Of a stretch of 64,000 nucleotides of DNA, positions 56,117 through 64,000 are shown piece by piece. The stretch lies in assembly GCF_000400935.1 (NCBI RefSeq), contig NC_021280.1:930001-994000 (forward strand). The letters are read 5' to 3'. Below the pieces are notes generated by a model that was not told where the DNA came from, did not search any database, and worked only from the letters and a program-made list of their open reading frames with translations. The translations under genes and the position numbers were made by a program. Origin of the DNA: Spiroplasma chrysopicola DF-1 (GTDB taxonomy: Bacteria; Bacillota_I; Bacilli_A; Mycoplasmatales; Mycoplasmataceae). How positions within the stretch are numbered: the first letter of the stretch is position 1; every line of letters starts with the position of its first letter.

Positions 56117-58963
56117 ACGTAGGCGAATAATAAACCATGTCATAAATATTCCCAAACCTAGAATTGGCAATAAAATTATTGGTAATAACCATGATAAATA
56201 TTTATGTTGGGAATTAACATCAGGCTTATTTGGGTCTGGTGGAGTTGGAGGCTCTGGCGGAACAATTTCAGACTCAGGATCATTTATCAATTTATATTCT
56301 GAATAACCAGTTGTTTTATCACTAGTTGAAGAAGAATAAACAAATAATTTTAATGTTTTAACTTCATTTTGTGAACTTAAAAAATCATTTAAAATACTGT
56401 CAGATAAATCTCCTGGAGTATTTTCATGAGTTTCCGGATCAGCATTAGGAATTTGATTTGCTGAAATTCCGTAGTCTTGGTTTAAGAAAATATCATTATA
56501 CCCATAACTTATCAAATAATTTTCAACATCTTTGTAAATCCAATTTCTTAAATCTTCCGCATTAAATTCAGAAAAATCATATTTATAGTCTTTAAATTTA
56601 ATTTTACTTAAATCATAACTAGTTTCCGGATTATAAGTTGATGAATTTCTTACTTGCAAAGTTGCATTTCCAATTAAAATTGTGGATGTAACCAATGTAT
56701 TAACTGATAAATTTAAATATTGTGCTTCACTTTGATTATTTAACAACGGTTCTAAGCCTGATGCATCAACTGTAATATCTTTACCATCAGGAGTTTTGAT
56801 TTGATAATCAATCCCAAGAACAGCTTTATTACTAAATTTAGCAATATATTTTTTAACTTTATCTACAATTGCATCGCGAATTGGATTAACCTCTTCTTCA
56901 TTTAATTTTAAAACATCTATATTCCCACTAATATCTTGGTAATTTTCAGGAGTTGGATTTGGTGGAATTTTTTGTGCAATTATATCACTTGTATAATCTT
57001 TTCAATAAGCTGCAACTTGTTCATAATTCAATTGCACAATCCCGGTAGAATCTAAATTTTTATAAGTTGCTAAGTAGTTTTTTAAATGAACACCATGAAT
57101 TGTTGTTCAAAATTTGACTGCTTGATTATTTTCAACAATATCTAAAAAACGGGGATATTGATTTTGATATTCAGGGCCAATAATAGCATATTTTTGGGCC
57201 GTAGTTTTGTCAGACATTTCAACTGTATAATGCCAAATTCCACTGTCTGATCAATACTGTGTTGCTGTATTTGAAGTTATTTTTTGGTTTCTTTGCCTAT
57301 CATCTGGATTTTCAAAAGACTTAAATGATTTTTCATCAATTCCTTCCCGATAAACATTTTTTATTGCCTCACTTGAAAAAGTCTGGTTTACCCCTTTTCC
57401 AACAACCGAACCTTCGGCAATAAAACCTAAATCATATTCCTCTGGATTCTTTTCTGGGTTTATAACTTCGCCATTTTTATTTAAAGGGTCTAACGGAAAA
57501 GGCACAGTTGATTTTTGTTTAATTCAAATAATTTGTGTTTTTGTCCCGGTATCCGGATTGATTTCTTTATCATATTTAGGATTAGGTTGACCATTTTCCA
57601 AATTCGGCGTAATTAGTTCTTTTTGTTTTGGATTGTGTTCTGGATCCCAAGCATGCCATTTTAGCTTTAAATTTGGCACTAATGTTTCAATAACAATATC
57701 AATAGTATACGTAATATCATATTTGCTATCTTTATGACGAATTACAATAGAATAATCATTTTTATTTTCTCCTTTAATACGATTATCTTCTAGTGTAGCA
57801 ATAAATTTATTATCTAAAACATCGATTTTAACGCCATTTATTTCAACTCATTCGGGATTAATTGTGCCATCTTCTGCTTGCTCTAAAGCATCAAATTCTA
57901 ATCCAACTGTTGTGTGATAACGTCATTTACCCCAATAATTCTTTGAAGTATCAGGTGGGACAAGTTGCTCGGGGTCATCTGTTACCATTCCTTTTGTTGA
58001 ATCATCTGGATTAACTACTTTACCAGGTAAAATATGCAATCTTTCATTTAACTCATTACTTCAATAGTCTTTTGATAACGTAATCTTGATTGGGGTTTCA
58101 AAGGTTCAGACTTCTTGTTGATTGGTAGTAGGATTTTTAAATTTAATCGTTGTTGTAGCTTTTCGTGTCAAATCACTAAATGCAAACGGTTGAATATACT
58201 GTTTTCAATTATTATATTCATCACCCAATACATTTGAAATTTTAGCATTTAATAATGATGTCAAATCATTATTTTTCCCGGTTGGATCATGAATATTACG
58301 TTGATCAATTAAACTTCCTGAATAATTCGAAACAAAGGTAATTTCATTATTTAAAGCTGTTTTTAAATTATTTTTAATTGTGGTTAAATTTTGATTAGAA
58401 TTTAAAGTTATTTTAGAAACTTGTAGTTTACTAGTAGTATCTGTTCACTGTGAATTTCCACCCTGGTACATCCAACAATTTACTTTAAAATTAAAATATA
58501 ATTTATTATTTAATCATGTCATATCAACTCATGCTTTATTTGATGCCTGATTCTGTTTTCCCTTTTGTGATCAAGTAAAAAAAGTATGATTACTATTATT
58601 TGTTGATAAATTTACTGTAACAGGATCATTATAGTTTTGATTACGACCAAACCCTGATGAACCAGATAAGGCGGTAAACTGAAAAGTGACCGATTTATAA
58701 TATTTTAAAAAAGTGGTCTTATCTTTGGCATAATCTAAATAATTAAAAATATACTCCTTATTATCTTCATCTTGCAAAGTTTGTCATCATGAATTTGTTC
58801 CTTTGTATACTTCTAGATTTACATTTGGATTAACATTTATATTCGGATAAAAAGGTGCCCCACGTAAACTACTATATAAACTGATTAAATTATTTGTTGA
58901 TAAGGGCAAGATTGGTGTTGTTAATAAAGTAGTTGTTGTTAAAATTGATAATAATATTTTCAA
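56102..58963 (-). CDS. Large surface protein with C-terminal membrane anchor (adhesin-like, plasmid-type)
   Basis: 953 residues from a TTG start after GGGGGAG. A signal peptide (about 1-22, no lipobox), an outside domain of about 880 residues rich in Asn, Asp and Trp, a proline-rich stalk (PPEPPTPPDPNKPDV) and one C-terminal helix (about 923-947) with a basic tail. The layout matches the adhesion-related proteins of S. citri plasmids, also encoded next to mobilisation genes, but I see no clear internal repeats and cannot confirm homology. It follows the relaxase gene by 3 nt, so it travels in the same transcript as plasmid-type genes. Confidence 0.78.
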
Positions 58964-58966
58964 AAT

Positions 58967-60286
58967 TTACTCCCCCTTTGCTTTCATATCATAACTATTA
59001 ACGTTATGAATTTCATTCTGTAATTGTCTAAAATTATTCATGGCATTTTGCATTGCACCACCAAATTGCTGAGATAATTCATAAGTCAATTTTGATAATG
59101 AATTATATTTTCAATTAAAAGGTTTGTTCATTCCCTCATATAACCCTGGTGGATATTTTGATTTTCTTTTTCGCTTTGGTTTGAAATACAAAGTATTTAA
59201 GAAGGCGTTAGCTAGTCTCCGATACAATCCATCGCCATAAATTTCTTTTCAATATCATTTAGTTGCTTTATCGAATGCTGTTTTATTATTTTCACTGTCC
59301 TTAATTAATTGATCACGGTGAGTTTGCAAACTTATTACATAGTCATCAAACTGAAATTTAAGATCATCATTATTTTGAATAACATAATCAACAATATTGC
59401 GAAGTTGTAGTTGTTTTTCGGGAGCAGCTTTATATAGCTCTCCATATTTAAAATGCTTACCATTTTTATGCGCTGGTAAATCTGTTAAATAAGTTTTAAC
59501 TAAATTAGTTAATTCATCGGAATTATTTTTAATATCATTATGAACTTGCATCCGAAATTTTGGCGTTATTTCATCTCGTTTTGTTCGCAATTCTTTAAAA
59601 AATTCTCTCCTGTTTTCAACGTATTGTTGAGTCTGAAAGCGAAAGTATTCATTAGCTTCTTCTGATATTTTACCCATTTCACGATACTTAAATTCTTTAC
59701 CCCCTTTTGCCAATGATTTTGGCTCTTTTTCCATAAAACCAATATGTGCATGAATATTTTCAGTATTATCATGAACAACAAATCAATAGTCTAAATTGTT
59801 TGGATCTAACCCAGCTTTACGAAAATACTTTTTAATATTAGAATCAATTACTTCAGCAATTTGTTCACGATTATGCAAATTGTATTCTTTTTCAAAATCA
59901 TTTGAAAAACTTAATACACAATCCCACAGTAATTGATTTTCCTCTAAATTTTTTATTTTGCTATTTATTTCATCTGCTTCTGTTGAAGTTAGTTTTTTAC
60001 CATTAGCATAAATCCCGGTATCTTTTTTATCTTCATTTTTAGCAATTTCATTAATTTTTTTAGTATAGTCTTTTGCTGATTCAGCATTTTTTAAGTTTTT
60101 TAGCTTATCATTATTTAAACAGCATTTACATAACGCTTCCGACCTAGTGATATATTTTCAGTAATCCCCACTTTTGTAATATTTTCGTTTGGACTGAAAT
60201 TTCTCACTGTTTTTTGAAAACCGAATTATCTTTCAAATTACCGGGACACTTTGATCAGCATGACTATAACTACTATGCTTATCCAA
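58967..60286 (-). CDS. Plasmid-type relaxase (MobL/Mob family)
   Basis: 439 residues. Three His residues in the pattern H-x6-H-x-H (His172, His179, His181, ending HAHIGFMEKEPK) form the metal site of relaxases that nick DNA at a transfer origin. The N-terminal half contains SSYSHADQS and the C-terminal half is helical. The TTG start at 60286 overlaps the primase gene by 8 nt with GAGG upstream. Such proteins are encoded on spiroplasma plasmids and integrative elements. No transfer origin is recognised nearby. Confidence 0.78.
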
Positions 60287-61316
60287 GTTCAAATTCCGCC
60301 TCATTTTTGTATAATTCTTTTAATAAATCAAAATTTTTACTTTGGCAAATTTCATCGGCATCTTTATACTGACTATTATTGTCAATAGTTTTTATAGTTA
60401 TTCCTGTATTTACCAATAAGCTATTTATTTTCTCACTAGCTAATCTTCCAGGCTTATCATTATCTAGAAAAATATTAACTTTATCAAAACGTTTTGATAA
60501 TAACGAAATCTGATTTTTTGATAAATTAGTTCCCATTAATGCAACTGCTGGAATTGCGTTTTGGGCCAATGAAATAGCATCCATATAACCTTCAACAATC
60601 GTAACTTCTTTTTGAAATTCCGGAATTTTATTTAAATTAAATAGCACATTACTTTTAATAAAGACATCTGTTTCTGCTGAATTTAAGTATTTTATTTGAC
60701 TTGTATTTGATAAATCTCTGCCAGAAAAACCAACAACTTGATTGTTTTCATTTTTAATCGGAATCATAACACGGTCTTTAAAAACACTGCACAATTCATC
60801 TTTATAGTTTAATCTAGCTAAATTAGCTTTAATTAATTCTTCTTGACTATATCCTTTTTTTAGTAAAAAGTTGATTAGATCATCACTATTTGAATATCCT
60901 AAATCAAATTCATCAATTATTTGTTCAGAATATCCCCTATTATGTAAATATTCTTTTGCTGTTGTGCCAATTATTGTATTTAGACTATTTTTAAAATACA
61001 ACATGGTCAAATTGTTCAATTGATATAATTTATCTTTTTCACTTTGAGGGACTACTTTTGGTTGTGAAATTGTTTGTTGCTGATCTAAATTGTATTTAGC
61101 TGAAATTAATTGCTTAGCTTCATTAATTGAAAGATTTTCTATTTTAGCAACAAAATATTCAACTGATCCACCAACATTGCAAACAAAACAACGTCAAACT
61201 TGTTTTTCTACCGATACTGATAAACTAGGATGCGAATCACTATGAAAAGGACAAATTGCAACATAATTTCGCCCTCTTTTAGATAATTTTAAATAATCGC
61301 GAAATACCTCTAACAT
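60279..61316 (-). CDS. DnaG-type primase, mobile-element form
   Basis: 345 residues. The CHC2 zinc finger (Cys22, His25, Cys43, Cys46) is followed by the primase core with a TOPRIM segment (VEGYMDAISLAQ, IFLDNDKPG). It lacks the C-terminal helicase-binding domain of chromosomal DnaG (about 600 residues), as in plasmid and phage primases. It starts the primase-relaxase-adhesin transcript; AAAGG precedes ATG 61316. Confidence 0.88.
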
Positions 61317-61360
61317 ATTTATTTACCTTTATTAATTTTTGTTCTTTACCAAATAAAAAA

Positions 61361-61393
61361 ACACATGCATACGATAAAAATCGTAGCATGTGT
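61361..61393 (-). terminator. Terminator or hairpin upstream of the primase
   Basis: Stem ACACATGC + TACGAT / ATCGTA + GCATGTGT with one bulged A and a loop of four A's, followed by seven T's on the minus strand. It would end transcription from 61532-62233. A wider CCAAAT / ATTTGG pair flanks it. Confidence 0.8.
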
Positions 61394-61531
61394 CATTTGG
61401 TCATCTACACAAATATTATATAACAAATTTTTATATACTTGTTTCTAATTTTTTAAATAAATCACTTCTTATTTAATTTGTTTTTATAATTAAGCAGAAT
61501 ACATTTATATACTTAAATGAATTTTTACTTA

Positions 61532-62233
61532 TTATTTTAATGCATATGTCTTTAAGTATCAAAGAAATAAAAATAAAGTTAAATATATATTAATGTAATA
61601 ATTATCAGCTATGTTATGAATTTCATTTGGATTTATAATTTGTGCAACTTGTGGTCAGTGCATATCCCAATTTCTTTTAATATTTATTCCATATAATCAT
61701 AATGTGCTTTTTTGTAAAGCTTCTAAATGAATATTATAGTTTTTATTAGTAAAAGAGATTTTTTTGAAAAATTTTAAAGTTTTTTCGGCATCTTCTTGAT
61801 TTTTTACTTCTGAAATTTTTTTAATTAACTCAGAATTATTTTGGTTTTTATCTAAATAATTTAATAATACTATTTTATCTAACAATGAATACAAAAACAA
61901 AAAAAATCCTTTCATTTTATAGTTATCAAATTCATATCAAAAAATTGCTCTGTCCATTATAGTTTCATTATTTTTAATAAAAAAATTAATATATTTAATA
62001 TCATAAATAAATTCTTGAAAATTAGAATTAAAATTTTCAAAAAAATATTCTTCTAATCATTTCATAATGTGATTATATTGTTTTTTTAGATTATTTACTA
62101 ATTTTTCAAGTCCAGAAATTTTTAAATAATTTTGAAATTCTTCATTTGAAACATTAACTCTATTGATTGAGCAATTAAATTCTTGAAAATTAACAAAAAA
62201 AGAATCTACTATATTAATAAAATATTCTTTCAT
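61532..62233 (-). CDS. Hypothetical protein, 233 residues
   Basis: A helical cytosolic-type protein rich in Asn, Phe, Ile and Lys, with a more hydrophobic stretch in the middle (MKGFFLFLYSLLDKIVLL) and a His/Trp-containing C-terminus (NWDMHWPQVAQIINPNEIHN). Codon use is more AT-biased than in the housekeeping genes. It lies directly downstream of the ATPase-TOPRIM gene and could be its partner. The helical layout recalls some phage-defence accessory proteins, but nothing specific is recognised. The ATG has no clear ribosome binding site. Confidence 0.65.
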
Positions 62234-62369
62234 ATTAACTATTTCCTAACTTTCTATATACTTGATGTAAAGCATTTTATACAGTTTGGTTTTTCAAACT
62301 TAAATTCTCCAACTATAGCCAAAGATATTTCATGTACTATAGTTTGATTATAAAAATAATGTTTTCACC

Positions 62370-64000
62370 TTACTTATTAAAAAAATCTAAATTATATTTT
62401 TTTAAAATACGTTTTTTAATGTTATTAGAATCTTTCTGAATTATATTTATAACTTTTTTCTCATAATTTTTTATAAGCATTATCTTAGGATTATTAATAA
62501 TTTCGTTTTTTAAATTGCAAATTTTTAATAACTCTTGTTTATTTTCATTTTCAACAAATGTTGTAATCTCTTTTAATTTTCATTCTTCTAATCTATTCAT
62601 TTCATTAATAATAATTTCTTTTAGCTTTTCACTTGAACAATTAATTGTTTCCTGTGTAGATAAATCAAAATCAAAAGTTTTTTTTAATCTTTGTACTTTA
62701 TTTTCTTTATAAGAATTTATTATCTTATTTAAATTTTTATTTATATAATTAAAGAAATTTTTATTTATTTCCTTTATTTTATTTTTTATATCATTCTTTT
62801 TCCACAAAGGATACAAATCTTTATATACTTCTTCAATAAATAAATCATCAAATAATAACATTTCAATTTCATTACAATCTAAAATTTTTATATTTTCTTC
62901 AAAAGTATCTTTATTTTCATCTCTGTCTACTATTCCATATGCTTCCAAATTATATAATTTCTGGTCATTCAGTAATTTTACCTTATTAACTACCTCTTTT
63001 TTTCCACCAGATGGAATAACTTGATATTCTGAAAATAATTCATCAAATATTATTTTGTCGGTTTTTCCCTCACAAAATAAAATTTTTTCCTTAGAACCAT
63101 ATATTTTCATTCAATAATCAGCATCTAATTCTTCTACTGTAACTTTTTTTATATCTCAAAAGGATGGAAAACTGAATGAATTAACTCTAAAAAAAACTGC
63201 ATTTTTCTTAAAAATGTTAACCATTTCAGGACTATGGGATATAAAAATAAATTTTGAATCCACTTTAATTTTAAATATCTCTTTTCAAATTTTTTTATAT
63301 AAAGCTGGATTTAAATGAGTTTCTGGTTCATCAATAAAAATTCAACTATTTGGTTCAGCAATTAAAATATTAGCAATCATTCATAGCGTTTTCTTTTCTC
63401 CATCGCTTAATTCATTTCAACCATATTCAGCTGAGTCATTTTTTGAAAAATTTAACTTTCTTTTTATCATATCTTTTTTTACTTTAATATCGCCAAATAT
63501 TGATTCAAATAATTTAATTATTTTATAGAGTAAAATAGTATCTTTATTTTTTTCCATATCATTTGCTTCATTTGCATCATTTATTAGTGCAGACAAAATT
63601 TTTGATACATCATATACTATTTGACTATAATGTTGTTCATAATTTTTGTCATACATTTTTTTATTATTAATTGTTTCAATTTTTTCATATGTTTCTACTG
63701 CTGATGATAACTGGACATAATTTAAAAAAACATTAGATTGCAGTACTTTAATTTTAATATCAGAAAAAATATTATCTACTAAAAATTTGATTAGTTTAGT
63801 TTTACCAACACCATTTGGGCCAAGAATAAATGCAAGTTGATCATTTTCTTCAAATTCATTAAAAGATATCAAAAAATTAATTAAAAATAACAAATTTTTA
63901 ATTTCTACATATTTTTTATTATAAATTAAATCAGCTAAATATGAAGATTTAAAATTTTTACTATATGTTTTCTTAAAAAAATCTATAACTTCTGATCTTT
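62370..64000 (-). CDS. AAA ATPase fused to a DUF4435-like TOPRIM domain (PARIS-like or OLD-like), 5' end outside window
   Basis: About 540 visible residues, continuing past the right edge. The ATPase half has Walker A (LGPNGVGKT, near 63800-63822), an ABC-type signature (LSDGEKK, near 63400), Walker B (FIDEPETHLNP) and a switch His (FISHS). It is followed, without a stop, by a TOPRIM-type half: FCEGKTDKIIFDEL, IPSGGKKEVV, YGIVDRDEN and CNEIEMLLFDD. That motif series fits DUF4435, the AriB part of the PARIS anti-phage system, with AriA-type ATPase in front. OLD-family nucleases have the same broad layout and are the main alternative. AT-rich codon use and mobile neighbours suggest transfer. 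Confidence 0.78.

Noticed and set aside
53213-61316. Integrated plectrovirus (SpV1-like) prophage
   Set aside because: The region has a primase, relaxase and transposase but no recognisable SpV1 coat, replication or assembly genes in this window.
62234-62369. Short frame after the ATPase-TOPRIM gene with a CIKC motif near 62270
   Set aside because: It is 35-40 codons, has no start codon or ribosome binding site, and lies directly behind a stop; it may be a remnant but cannot be called a gene.

Overview
The window is an AT-rich piece of a Spiroplasma chromosome (class Mollicutes). UGA is read as tryptophan in almost every long gene. A tRNA-Trp with anticodon UCA lies beside one with anticodon CCA, ATG/TTG starts follow AAAGGA/GGAGG-type ribosome binding sites, and the gene content (PTS enzymes, no cell-wall genes, many prolipoproteins with Cys24) fits a mollicute. 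All gene calls use genetic code 4; with the standard code most genes here would look fragmented. Insertion sequences and a plasmid-like module with an adhesin-like protein suggest a plasmid- and IS-rich spiroplasma such as relatives of S. citri, but the species cannot be fixed from this window.

Layout. 1-4.1 kb: end of a membrane gene, then a dihydroxyacetone kinase operon (dhaK-dhaL-dhaM-gldA). 4.2-13.1 kb: cell-surface island with two large repeat-bearing surface proteins back to back, a 1.73 kb tandem duplication carrying two mosaic lipoproteins and a truncated gene copy, and a third lipoprotein. 13.4-18.9 kb: a 34-residue His-rich protein, an IS3-family element inserted inside a terminator hairpin, mgtA (Mg2+ P-type ATPase), a frameshifted membrane gene with a 16-A tract, and an orphan PTS IIB. 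19-49 kb: housekeeping core with tyrS, small stress-type membrane proteins, pncB, ytpR, an M42 aminopeptidase, two DegV/FakB proteins, tRNA-Trp x2 and tRNA-Ser x2, a Fur-family regulator, acpP, a YwaF-like protein, proS, cls, a GDSL esterase, potassium uptake ktrB/ktrA, ligA-gatC-gatA-gatB, crr and ptsI. 49.2-53.2 kb: a small HTH-like gene followed by glpF-glpO-glpK. 53.2-64 kb: accessory region with a lipoprotein, an ISLre2-type transposase, an orphan alpha-CTD-like protein, a plasmid-like module (primase, relaxase, adhesin-like protein), an unknown gene, and an AAA ATPase fused to a DUF4435-like TOPRIM domain that runs off the right edge.

How it works together. Glycerol can enter by two routes. 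GlpF/GlpK/GlpO makes glycerol-3-phosphate and then DHAP, and GlpO-type oxidases release H2O2. GldA oxidises glycerol to dihydroxyacetone, which DhaKLM phosphorylates with phosphate passed from PEP through PtsI (encoded here) and HPr (not in the window). Crr feeds sugar permeases from the same PtsI. The surface island and the adhesin-like protein probably form much of the host-contact surface, and tandem duplication plus homopolymer tracts give means of variation. The best candidate for an undescribed system is the fused ATPase-TOPRIM gene at the right edge, which resembles a single-gene version of the PARIS anti-phage system.
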